Shown: positions 1 through 6,341, counted from the stretch's first letter. The stretch is 7,843 nucleotides of DNA from Chloroflexota bacterium (GCA_003648125.1 QMOE01000086.1:1-7843), one strand, 5' to 3'. The notes: generated by a model not told the origin, from the letters alone. A program made the numbers and translations.

Positions 1-813
1 AAGGAGTTCACCGAGCAGATCATCCTGGGGCAACTCGCCGTCCTCGCCCTGCAGGACGCTGGCTATGAGGTGGATGATCAGACGAACCTGGGCGGTACCT
101 CTGTCAACCGCGAAGCGCTGCTTGCCGGTGAGATTGACCTGTACTGGGAGTACACCGGCACCGCCTGGATGGCCTTCCTGGGCCACGAAGAACCCATCAC
201 CGATCCCCAGGAATGTTATGACAAGGTCAAGGCTGAGGACGCCGGCAATGGCCTGGTCTGGCTGGACATGGCCCCCTTCAACAACACCTACACCCTAATG
301 ATGAAGCAGGAAAAGGGTCAAGAGTTGGGCATCAAGTCCATCTCCGACCTGGCCGCGTACATCAACGGCGGCGGCGACGCCAGCCTGTGCACCGATCAGG
401 AATTCTACGCCCGGCCCGACGGCTTCAAGGGTGTGGAGGAACTGTACGGCTTCCAGTTCGATGAAGACCAGGTGATCATGATGGACCCCGGTCTGACCTA
501 CAAGGCGCTGCAGGATGACCAGTGCACCACGGCCATGGGCTTCGCCACCGACGGGCGCATCCCCGCCTTCGGCTTCTTCAACCTGGAAGACGACAAGCAG
601 TTCTTCCCCGTCTACAACCCGGCCCCCGTGGTACGGAAAGAGATCATGGACCAGTACCCCGGCGTCGCCACGGTGCTTAACCCCGTTGCCCAGGCTCTGA
701 CGACCGAGAAGATGATGGAGCTGAACAAGCGGGTGGACATTGACGAGGAAGACCCGGTGGACGTAGCGTGCGACTTCTTGATGTCTGAGGGCCTCGTGGA
801 TAGCTGCCCATAG
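1..813 (+). CDS. Glycine betaine/choline-type ABC transporter substrate-binding protein (OpuAC family), 5' truncated
   Basis: The frame is open from the first base, so only the last 270 residues are visible; the signal or lipoprotein peptide and about the first 50 residues are missing. The visible start KEFTEQIILGQ and the segment DLYWEYTGTAW (from position 136) are hallmark stretches of the OpuAC/ProX/OsmF quaternary-ammonium-binding family. The later DGFKGVEELYGF segment also fits. Proteins of this family sit outside the cytoplasmic membrane and deliver glycine betaine, choline, carnitine or similar compounds to an ABC permease. Tyr and Trp residues are plentiful, as expected for an aromatic cage around a trimethylammonium group, but I cannot assign the cage residues. 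Five cysteines (visible residues 72, 130, 175, 257, 269) suggest disulfides. The gene stops with TAG. Permease and ATPase genes are not downstream, so they must be upstream or elsewhere. The family is clear; the exact ligand is not. Confidence 0.93.
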   Translation, partial: KEFTEQIILGQLAVLALQDAGYEVDDQTNLGGTSVNREALLAGEIDLYWEYTGTAWMAFLGHEEPITDPQECYDKVKAEDAGNGLVWLDMAPFNNTYTLMMKQEKGQELGIKSISDLAAYINGGGDASLCTDQEFYARPDGFKGVEELYGFQFDEDQVIMMDPGLTYKALQDDQCTTAMGFATDGRIPAFGFFNLEDDKQFFPVYNPAPVVRKEIMDQYPGVATVLNPVAQALTTEKMMELNKRVDIDEEDPVDVACDFLMSEGLVDSCP

Positions 814-852
814 AATCGCACTAGCGCAGCCATCGGGCAAGACATAGTGCAA

Positions 853-882
853 GGGCCGGCCACGGCCAGTCGTGGCCGGCCC
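853..882 (+). promoter_or_regulatory. Intercistronic stem-loop between binding-protein and corrinoid genes
   Basis: GGGCCGGCCACG (853-864) and CGTGGCCGGCCC (871-882) are perfect reverse complements of 12 bp around a 6-base loop. There is no T run after the stem, so it is not a canonical intrinsic terminator. It lies 40 bases after one stop codon and 33 bases before the next start. It could be a processing or mRNA-stability hairpin that lets the binding protein be made in excess of the enzymes, a weak or Rho-assisted terminator, or a dispersed palindrome. Confidence 0.6.
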
Positions 883-915
883 GACCATTGCAAACACGAA
901 AAGGAATCAAAACCA

Positions 916-1551
916 ATGAACGACGTACTCAAACAAATCGCGGAGAAACTGTACGACGGTGAAGACGAAGCTGTTGCCGAACTGACGCAGAAGGCGCTCG
1001 ATGAAGGGCTGACCCCGGTGGAGGTGCTCAACGACGGGCTTACCGTCGGGATGGATCGGGTTGGCGTGGACTTTCGGGACGGTGAGTTGTTTGTACCCGA
1101 GGTACTCATCGCCGCCCGGGCTATGCACGCCGGCATGAACGTCCTGCGTCCGCTGTTAACCGAGGGCGACGTGCCATCGGCTGGCAAGGTCGTGATGGGC
1201 ACCGTCGAGGGCGACCTGCACGACATCGGCAAGAACCTGGTGGCGATGATGCTGGAGGGCGGTGGTTTCGAGATCGTTGACTTAGGCACCGATGCCCCTC
1301 CCGATAAATTCATCGAGGCGATCAAAACGGAGCAGCCAAACGTGATCGGCATGTCGGCGTTGCTGACCACCACCATGCCGGCGATGAAGCGCACGATTGA
1401 CGCGCTGGTGGAAGCCGGCCTGCGGGATAAAGTCAAGGTGATGGTCGGTGGCGCTCCGGTCACCCAGGCTTGGGCTGACGAGATTGGCGCCGACGGCTAT
1501 GCGCCCGACGCAGCTTCGGCGGTCGAACTGGCGCGCTCGCTGTTGGGGTAG
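916..1551 (+). CDS. Methyltransferase-associated corrinoid (B12-binding) protein, MtbC/MttC type
   Basis: This 211-residue protein has the two-part build of methylamine and methanol corrinoid proteins. A helical cap domain covers about residues 1-88, with the typical DGLTVGMDRVG and GELFVPEVLIAARAM segments. A Rossmann-like cobalamin domain covers about residues 90-211. The B12 signature is complete: GDLHDIG (residues 99-105) gives His102 as the lower cobalt ligand, followed by GMSALLTTTM and VGGAPVT. In this family Co(I) accepts a methyl group from a substrate-specific methyltransferase and hands it to a second one. The ATG at 916 is chosen because AAGGA lies 10 bases upstream and the protein then starts as its relatives do; an in-frame ATG at 847 would put the stem-loop inside the coding region. 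It acts in the cytoplasm, presumably with the two MttB-like proteins encoded downstream. Family assignment is firm; the partner is inferred from neighbourhood. Confidence 0.96.
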   Translation: MNDVLKQIAEKLYDGEDEAVAELTQKALDEGLTPVEVLNDGLTVGMDRVGVDFRDGELFVPEVLIAARAMHAGMNVLRPLLTEGDVPSAGKVVMGTVEGDLHDIGKNLVAMMLEGGGFEIVDLGTDAPPDKFIEAIKTEQPNVIGMSALLTTTMPAMKRTIDALVEAGLRDKVKVMVGGAPVTQAWADEIGADGYAPDAASAVELARSLLG

Positions 1552-2613
1552 ATGAAGATGTACGAATTTCGCTGGTCTACCAGAACGCTGGTCGGCGCGG
1601 GGCTGATCGAACGGATCGGCGAGTACGCTACCCCCTCGTCTGCCGCTGAGTGCCTGCTACTGGTAGCACCAGGGGAGGCGTGGGCCCAACCGCTGGTGCA
1701 GCACATCGCCACTCGACTACACGAAGGCGGCTGGGAGCGGGTGGAGATCTTCGCCGAGGTAGAGCCCAACCCCTCGTGGGAGACGGTAGCACGTGGGACG
1801 GAGCGGGGAAAAGCTGCCGGCGCGAGCACAGTGTTGGCAGTCGGCGGCGGCAGTACAATGGACGCCGGCAAAGTCATTGCCGAGCGATGCGGCGCTGCTT
1901 TTCTCTGTACCGTGCCCACCACCGCCGGCACCGGCGGCGAAATCTCCCCCTGGGCGGTCATCAGTAACACGCAGGCGCGGATGAAGGACAGCGTCATCGC
2001 CAAGTGGCCCGACGTGGCGCTGCTCGACCCAGAACTGACGCTGAGCTTGCCCCCCAGGACTACTCTTTTCACCGGAGTGGACGCTTTCATCCACGGCCTG
2101 GAGGCCTACGTCTCCAGCGCTGCTACGCCGATCACCGACACGCTGGCCCTGGGAGGGATGAACCTGATCGCATCCCACCTGCGAGCGGCAGTGGAGCACG
2201 GCGACGATCTGAGGACGCGCAGCGCGATGCTGCAAGGCAGCCTGCTCACCGGTGCCGCGATGCTACACGCCGGGCTGGGGTTGATGCACGCCATCGGCAA
2301 CGTCACCGGCGGGCTATACCACGAGTGGCCCCACGGGCTGATCCTGATGCGTTGCATGGCCCCCGTTCTGGAGTTCAACCAGCCAGCGCTAGGGCAGAAG
2401 TTTGCGCGCGTCGAACCACTGGTGGAGCAGGTGCGGGGCGATGTGGAGGCGCTGTTTGCAGAACTGGCGGTGCCGGAGGTGGAGATCGCCGAGGCAGACC
2501 TGCCACTGCTCATCAAGCGCGCCGCAGCCAACGTCAACGCCAGGACCAACCCCCGCGAGTTCACGCCGGAGGAACTGGAAGGTGTCGTCAGAGAGAGCTT
2601 CATGGTCGTGTAA
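1552..2613 (+). CDS. Iron-containing (type III) alcohol dehydrogenase
   Basis: The 353-residue product belongs to the Fe-ADH family, which oxidises alcohols or reduces aldehydes with NAD(P). GGGST (98-102) and PTTAGTGGE (122-130) are the dinucleotide-binding motifs. Expected metal ligands are present: Asp177 and His181 in GVDAFIHGLEAY, His246 in GLGLMHAIGN, and His261 in WPHG. The second conserved His of the usual HxxxH stretch (His267 in FucO) is Asn250 here. The protein is somewhat shorter than the usual 380-400 residues, mainly at the C-terminus. ATG 1552 touches the corrinoid stop codon in the same frame. A second ATG at 1558 is better spaced (9 bases) from GGGG at 1545-1548 and may be the real start. 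The cluster position suggests a substrate tied to methylated-amine or C1 metabolism. The choline dehydrogenase GbsB is one known Fe-ADH with a quaternary amine substrate, but nothing in the sequence fixes the substrate. Confidence 0.92.
   Translation: MKMYEFRWSTRTLVGAGLIERIGEYATPSSAAECLLLVAPGEAWAQPLVQHIATRLHEGGWERVEIFAEVEPNPSWETVARGTERGKAAGASTVLAVGGGSTMDAGKVIAERCGAAFLCTVPTTAGTGGEISPWAVISNTQARMKDSVIAKWPDVALLDPELTLSLPPRTTLFTGVDAFIHGLEAYVSSAATPITDTLALGGMNLIASHLRAAVEHGDDLRTRSAMLQGSLLTGAAMLHAGLGLMHAIGNVTGGLYHEWPHGLILMRCMAPVLEFNQPALGQKFARVEPLVEQVRGDVEALFAELAVPEVEIAEADLPLLIKRAAANVNARTNPREFTPEELEGVVRESFMVV
2568..2584 (+). promoter_or_regulatory. Shine-Dalgarno and GTG start inside the dehydrogenase gene
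   Basis: GGAGGA (2568-2573) lies 8 bases before an in-frame GTG at 2582. This is the best-placed ribosome-binding site for the following gene, which has no ATG near the start of its conserved region. It would make the two genes overlap by 32 bases and couple their translation. The other usable start, GTG 2669, has AGGAA almost touching it and would cut off the conserved N-terminal strand. Confidence 0.6.
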
Positions 2614-3292
2614 GCAACACGAATCAGAGATTTTATCTGCAATAGAGATCACTATCAATCCCCAGGAAGTGTTGCAAGCCCAGGGAGTGCGCCCGCGGCC
2701 GGTTCTGCGAACGGCGCTCGAAAAAGCAATTGACCTGGGGGCGGACTTGTGGCAACCGCAGGCGGCGTATGCCTGGTGGCCGGTGCAGAAAGTCGAGGGA
2801 GAGACACTCCATCTTGCTGCTGACCTGTCGCTGATGATCGGCCCTCACGCCGATTTGCTGGCCCAGGCACAAGAGGTGCTGGTGGGGGTGCGCACTATCG
2901 GCCCGGCATTGGAAGAGCGGGTGAGAGAGTTGATACAGACCGATCCTCTGCTGGGTTACATGCTGGATAGCGTGGGCGTGGAGGCCCTGGGACAAGTCGG
3001 TGAGGCACTGCACCAGCTTGCGGAAGAACGAGCCGCAGAGCGAGGCTGGGGCGTCAGTCCATCCCTGGCCCCGGGTTCGCTGGTTGGCTGGCCGATGAGC
3101 GGACAACGCGAACTATTCCGCCTCGTTGACCCATCGGTCATCGGCGTACGCCTGAGCGAGCAGTGCGTGATGTGGCCCCACAAATCCGTGTCGCAACTCA
3201 TCGGATTGGGCCCTGGTTACGACGAACACGTAGGCTCGGTGTGCCGGTTCTGCTCACTGAAAAATCGCTGCTGGCGCCGGCATAGAGGGTAA
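2582..3292 (+). CDS. Corrinoid-reactivation protein with MetH activation-domain fold
   Basis: About 236 residues if begun at GTG 2582. The order of segments matches stand-alone B12-dependent methionine synthase activation-domain proteins: an N-terminal strand (EITINPQEVLQAQG), a TIGPALEERV helix, a LGYMLDSVGVEAL segment, the SAM-site-like SLAPGSLVGWPMSGQ (residues 161-175), and GVRLSEQCVMWPHKSVSQLIGLG (188-210). The C-terminus has Cys221, Cys224 and Cys230 (C-x2-C-x5-C), plus Cys195. In MetH this domain binds S-adenosylmethionine and helps remethylate oxidised Co(II) cobalamin. Stand-alone versions often sit beside corrinoid methyltransferases, so here it probably reactivates the corrinoid protein encoded at 916-1551. 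It is much smaller than RamA-type ATP-dependent activators and lacks their ferredoxin domain. The gene overlaps the dehydrogenase gene by 32 bases and is followed 18 bases later by a methyltransferase gene. The start codon is uncertain; the family is likely. Confidence 0.8.
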   Translation: MSSERASWSCKQHESEILSAIEITINPQEVLQAQGVRPRPVLRTALEKAIDLGADLWQPQAAYAWWPVQKVEGETLHLAADLSLMIGPHADLLAQAQEVLVGVRTIGPALEERVRELIQTDPLLGYMLDSVGVEALGQVGEALHQLAEERAAERGWGVSPSLAPGSLVGWPMSGQRELFRLVDPSVIGVRLSEQCVMWPHKSVSQLIGLGPGYDEHVGSVCRFCSLKNRCWRRHRG

Positions 3293-3310
3293 GAGAAAGG
3301 GAAGAAAAAG

Positions 3311-4756
3311 ATGATCAACAAGGGATTGGTCGGCGGGCAGTATAAACCGTTGACTGATGAACAGGTGAAACAAATCCACGAGGCATCGCTGGCGGTACTG
3401 GCGCGCACGGGTGTGCAGGTGGAGGAGCCGGAGGCGCTGCGGCTGTTCACGGAGGCCGGGGCCAACGTGGAGGGCAATCGGGTGCGGCTGCCACAGTCCC
3501 TCATTGAGGACGCGGTGGACAAGGCCCCCTCGCGGGTGGTGCTCGCCGGTCGCGATCCCGACAATGACCTCATTTTGGAGGATGCGCGGGTCTACATCGG
3601 CACCGGCGGCGCGGCGCTGAGCGTGCTCGACATGGAGACGGGCGAAACCCGCAAGGCAGTGCTCCGCGATGTGGCCGACATGGCCCGCATCGTGGACGTG
3701 CTGGACAATATCCACTTCTACCTCATGCCTGTGTATCCCACCGACATGACCAAGGAGAACGTGGATATCAACAGTTACTACATCAGCCTGGCGAACACTA
3801 CCAAGCACGTCCAGTCCGGCGTTTACACCGTGCAGGGCATCCGTGACGTGGTGGAGATGTGTGAACGTATCACGGGCGGGTCTGAGCCACTTCGCGAGCG
3901 GCCCATCGTCTCCTTCATCACCTGTTGGATGGTCAGCCCGCTCAAGTTCGCCACCGACGTGACGACGCTGTTGATAGAGACCTGCCGGCAGCGTATCCCG
4001 GTCGTCCTTTCGGCCGCGCCGATGGCCGGCTCGACGGCGCCGGTCACGCTGGCCGGAATGCTGGCCCAGTTGAACGCCGAGCAACTGGCCGGGCTGGCGC
4101 TGACCCAACTGGCTCAACCGGGCTGTCCCGTCCTCATCGGCCCTATCCCTGCCACGGCCGACATGCGCAGCGGCAAGTACCTGGGCGGCTCGGTGGAATT
4201 GGGCCTGACCAACGCCGCCATCACTCAACTGGCCCACTTCTACCAGGTACCTATCTACAATAGCGCGGGCATGACCGAATCCAAGATTCCTGACATCCAG
4301 GCGGGCATGGAGAAAGCCCAGTCGCTCATCCAGGTCGCCCTGGCCGGGGCTAATTTTATCCACCACGCGGCGGGTATGCTGGAGAATATGTCCACCATCG
4401 CCTATGAGCAGTTTGTGATTGACAACGAGTTACTGGGCATGGCCATGCGCGCCGTGCGCGGCATCGAGGTCAACGACGACACGCTGGCGCTGGAGGTGAT
4501 TGACCGGGTTGGACCGGGTGGCCACTACCTGATGGATGAGCACACGATGCGCTACATGCGCACCGAGTACTACTATCCCTCGGCCGTTTTCGACCGGCAG
4601 GGGCGTGAGATGTGGGAAAAAGCCGGGGCCACCGATGCCTGGACGCGGGCCAAAGAAGTCGCGCGCCGCATCCTGGCGGAACACCGGCCGGAGCCGCTGG
4701 ACCCGGCCACCGATGCCTGGATACGAGAGCGTTTCGCCTCTTCGTTGGTGCTGTAA
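3311..4756 (+). CDS. MttB-superfamily (non-pyrrolysine) quaternary amine:corrinoid methyltransferase, copy 1
   Basis: This complete 481-residue protein matches the trimethylamine methyltransferase family (COG5598) in length and layout. It starts with LTDEQVKQIHEASL (14-27), followed by a barrel-type body. It contains SAGMTESKIPDIQAGMEK (318-335), AGANFIHHAAGMLE just after, and GPGGHYLMDEHT (401-412) near the end. Such enzymes demethylate a methylated amine and load the methyl group on a corrinoid protein. Archaeal MttB reads an amber codon as pyrrolysine; this gene has no internal stop of any kind, as in MtgB and related enzymes for glycine betaine, proline betaine or carnitine. The ATG at 3311 has AAGGGA 8 bases upstream. 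The stop is TAA. It is probably transcribed with the corrinoid and activator genes. The substrate is not readable from sequence; the adjacent betaine-binding protein favours a quaternary amine over trimethylamine. Confidence 0.93.
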   Translation: MINKGLVGGQYKPLTDEQVKQIHEASLAVLARTGVQVEEPEALRLFTEAGANVEGNRVRLPQSLIEDAVDKAPSRVVLAGRDPDNDLILEDARVYIGTGGAALSVLDMETGETRKAVLRDVADMARIVDVLDNIHFYLMPVYPTDMTKENVDINSYYISLANTTKHVQSGVYTVQGIRDVVEMCERITGGSEPLRERPIVSFITCWMVSPLKFATDVTTLLIETCRQRIPVVLSAAPMAGSTAPVTLAGMLAQLNAEQLAGLALTQLAQPGCPVLIGPIPATADMRSGKYLGGSVELGLTNAAITQLAHFYQVPIYNSAGMTESKIPDIQAGMEKAQSLIQVALAGANFIHHAAGMLENMSTIAYEQFVIDNELLGMAMRAVRGIEVNDDTLALEVIDRVGPGGHYLMDEHTMRYMRTEYYYPSAVFDRQGREMWEKAGATDAWTRAKEVARRILAEHRPEPLDPATDAWIRERFASSLVL

Positions 4757-4770
4757 GCCAAACTGTGATG

Positions 4771-4813
4771 CGTGAAACGTAAATGCGTGAGGATTCACGT
4801 TTTACGTTTCACG
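4771..4813 (+). repeat. REP-like palindrome between the two methyltransferase genes
   Basis: The left arm 4771-4790 (CGTGAAACGTAAA, then TG, then CGTGA) pairs with the right arm 4795-4813 (TCACG, T, TTTACGTTTCACG) across a 4-base loop. Eighteen base pairs form, with a small internal mismatch. The octamer ATGCGTGA also occurs twice as a direct repeat (4768-4775 and 4783-4790). The hairpin fills most of the 74-base gap and ends 3 bases before the next Shine-Dalgarno site. It is AT-richer than the flanking genes and looks like a dispersed palindromic element, though only one copy is visible here. It may also tune expression of the downstream gene. Confidence 0.7.
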
Positions 4814-4816
4814 ATT

Positions 4817-4833
4817 GGAGGTAACACCCTGTG
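4817..4833 (+). promoter_or_regulatory. Strong Shine-Dalgarno with GTG start
   Basis: GGAGGT (4817-4822) lies 8 bases before GTG 4831. It supports a GTG start for the second methyltransferase gene, with the conserved N-terminal helix (LSDEQVRAIH) beginning 16 residues later, as in copy 1. Confidence 0.8.
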
Positions 4834-6279
4834 ACTCAACAACTACCAATTCCTACACTACAGCCTTTCGTCCGTGCCCTGTCCGACGAGCAGGTGCGGG
4901 CGATTCATAACGCCACGCTGGAGATCCTGGCTAAGACCGGTGTGGAGATGCAGGACTCTCAGGGACGTGAACTGCTGCTCGAGGCTGGGGCCTGGGAGTC
5001 TAACAACCGTATCAAGATACCGGAGAACCTGGTTGCCGACGCCCTTGCCAGCGCTCCTTCGCGCATCCCCATGTACGATAGGCTGGGTAATCTGGTAATG
5101 CCGCTGGAACTGGGCAAGGTCTTCTTCGGACCTGGTTCTGACACTACCTTCACGCTGGATGTGGAGAGCGGTGAACGTCGCCGCACGACGGCTCAGGACG
5201 TTGAAGACATCGCCCGCCTGTGCGATGCTTTGGACAACATGGACTTCATCATGTCCATGGGCAACCCCTCCGACGTGCCGCCCGACGATCTCTACATTCA
5301 CGAGTTCGTGCGGATGATTCGTGGCTCGGTCAAGCCCAACGTCTACACCGCCAAGAACCGTACCGATATGGAGGACATCTATCGTATCGCGGTGGCCGTG
5401 GCCGGCGGTGAGCAAGCGTTGCGCGAAAAGCCGTTCCTGTTGCTCTACGCCGAGCCTATTTCCCCGCTGCTCTTCCCCGAGGAGTCGCTCCAGAAACTGA
5501 TCTTTTGCGCCGAGAAAGGCATTCCGGCTGCTTATCCGCCCTCGCCCAACACCGGAGGAGGCGGGCCGATCACGCTGGCGGGTGCGCTGGCGTTGGGAAA
5601 CGCGGAGTGTCTGGTCGGCTTGATCATCTCCCAACTGATCCGCCCTGGCACGCCATTCCTCTACGGGATGAATACGGCAGCGATGGATATGAAGAGCGCC
5701 ATCGTTAGCTACGGCAGCCCGGAGTGGAGTCTGGGAATGATGGCGCAGATGGACCTGGCCCGCTATTACAACCTCCCCGCCTGGTCGGCCGGCGGTGCCA
5801 GTGACAGTAAAGTGGTAGACGCGCAGGCGGGCATCGAGATGACCTTCTCCATCCTGACCAACTTCCTGGCGCGTGCCACGCTGGTTCACGACGTGGGTTA
5901 TATCGAATACGGTTCCACTTCCTCAACGGAGGCGCTGGTCATAGCAGACGAGATCATCCGCGAGACCCACTTCCTGGTCAGCGGCGTGGACGTCAATCCC
6001 ACCACACTGGCCCTCGACGCCATCGCTCGCGCCAGGCCGGGCGGAGGGTTCCTGGCCGACGATCACACGCTGGACAATTGGAAGTGGGCGCAGTGGCGGC
6101 CAGACTTGATTGATCGCAGCCGCTACGAGCGCTGGGGAAAGCGGGGCAGGAAAGACATGTTCACCCGGGCCAACGAGCGTGCACGGAAGATCCTGGCCGA
6201 GCACGAGGTGCCGCCGTTGCCGGAAGAGGCCGAGGCGGTGATTGCGGAGATACTGGCAGAGCGGGCCACAGCGGGGTAG
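4831..6279 (+). CDS. MttB-superfamily (non-pyrrolysine) quaternary amine:corrinoid methyltransferase, copy 2
   Basis: This 482-residue paralogue of the preceding gene has the same landmarks at nearly the same positions: LSDEQVRAIH (17-26), SAGGASDSKVVDAQAGIE (319-336), RPGGGFLADDHT (402-413) and a C-terminal TRANERARKILAEHE segment. The two proteins differ through most of their length, most visibly in the middle. Copy 1 has SFITCWMVSPLKFATD where copy 2 has LLYAEPISPLLFPEES. Copy 2 has a glycine run (NTGGGGPITLAG) where copy 1 has MAGSTAPVTLAG. These are ancient paralogues, not a recent duplication, and so probably have different substrates or work as unlike subunits. No internal amber codon is present and the gene ends with TAG, so pyrrolysine is not expected. 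It starts with GTG behind a strong ribosome-binding site. Only one corrinoid gene is visible, so both copies may share it. Confidence 0.93.
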   Translation: MTQQLPIPTLQPFVRALSDEQVRAIHNATLEILAKTGVEMQDSQGRELLLEAGAWESNNRIKIPENLVADALASAPSRIPMYDRLGNLVMPLELGKVFFGPGSDTTFTLDVESGERRRTTAQDVEDIARLCDALDNMDFIMSMGNPSDVPPDDLYIHEFVRMIRGSVKPNVYTAKNRTDMEDIYRIAVAVAGGEQALREKPFLLLYAEPISPLLFPEESLQKLIFCAEKGIPAAYPPSPNTGGGGPITLAGALALGNAECLVGLIISQLIRPGTPFLYGMNTAAMDMKSAIVSYGSPEWSLGMMAQMDLARYYNLPAWSAGGASDSKVVDAQAGIEMTFSILTNFLARATLVHDVGYIEYGSTSSTEALVIADEIIRETHFLVSGVDVNPTTLALDAIARARPGGGFLADDHTLDNWKWAQWRPDLIDRSRYERWGKRGRKDMFTRANERARKILAEHEVPPLPEEAEAVIAEILAERATAG

Positions 6280-6312
6280 AACGGCGGATTGCAGGAAGTA
6301 ATGGATTGATTG

Positions 6313-6341
6313 TCGGGGCGACGGGTGTACCGTCGCCCCGA
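6313..6341 (+). terminator. Probable transcription terminator hairpin after copy 2
   Basis: TCGGGGCGACGG (6313-6324) and CCGTCGCCCCGA (6330-6341) form a perfect 12-bp stem with a 5-base loop (GTGTA), followed by TTCTT. The stem is very stable, but the T tract is short and interrupted. The site, 34 bases after a stop codon and before a new promoter-like region, fits an end to the methyltransferase operon. Because it is symmetric it could also be a dispersed GC-rich palindrome used as a terminator. Confidence 0.65.

Noticed and set aside
1..813. ATG at 70 as the true start of the binding protein
   Set aside because: The conserved KEFTEQIILGQ segment lies upstream of it in the same open frame, so the gene runs off the window edge.
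2402..2581. ATG at 2402 as the start of the activator protein
   Set aside because: It would add about 60 residues of low-complexity sequence overlapping the dehydrogenase by more than 200 bases, and family similarity begins only after about 2620.
2004..2645. 213-codon + strand frame within the dehydrogenase gene
   Set aside because: It is an Arg/Ala-rich out-of-frame reading of the alcohol dehydrogenase, whose metal-ligand and nucleotide-binding motifs are intact in the other frame.
3254..4366. Long open frame (370 codons) on the minus strand opposite the first methyltransferase
   Set aside because: Its predicted protein is rich in Arg, His, Gly and Val with no recognisable motif, typical of the antisense frame of a GC-rich gene. 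The + strand gene has clear family landmarks along its whole length.
4858..5889. Long open frame (343 codons) on the minus strand opposite the second methyltransferase
   Set aside because: Same antisense artefact of a GC-rich gene, with no ribosome-binding site or conserved segments.
3311..6279. Pyrrolysine-containing MttB with read-through amber codon
   Set aside because: Neither gene has an internal TAG; both reach normal length with a single stop at the end.
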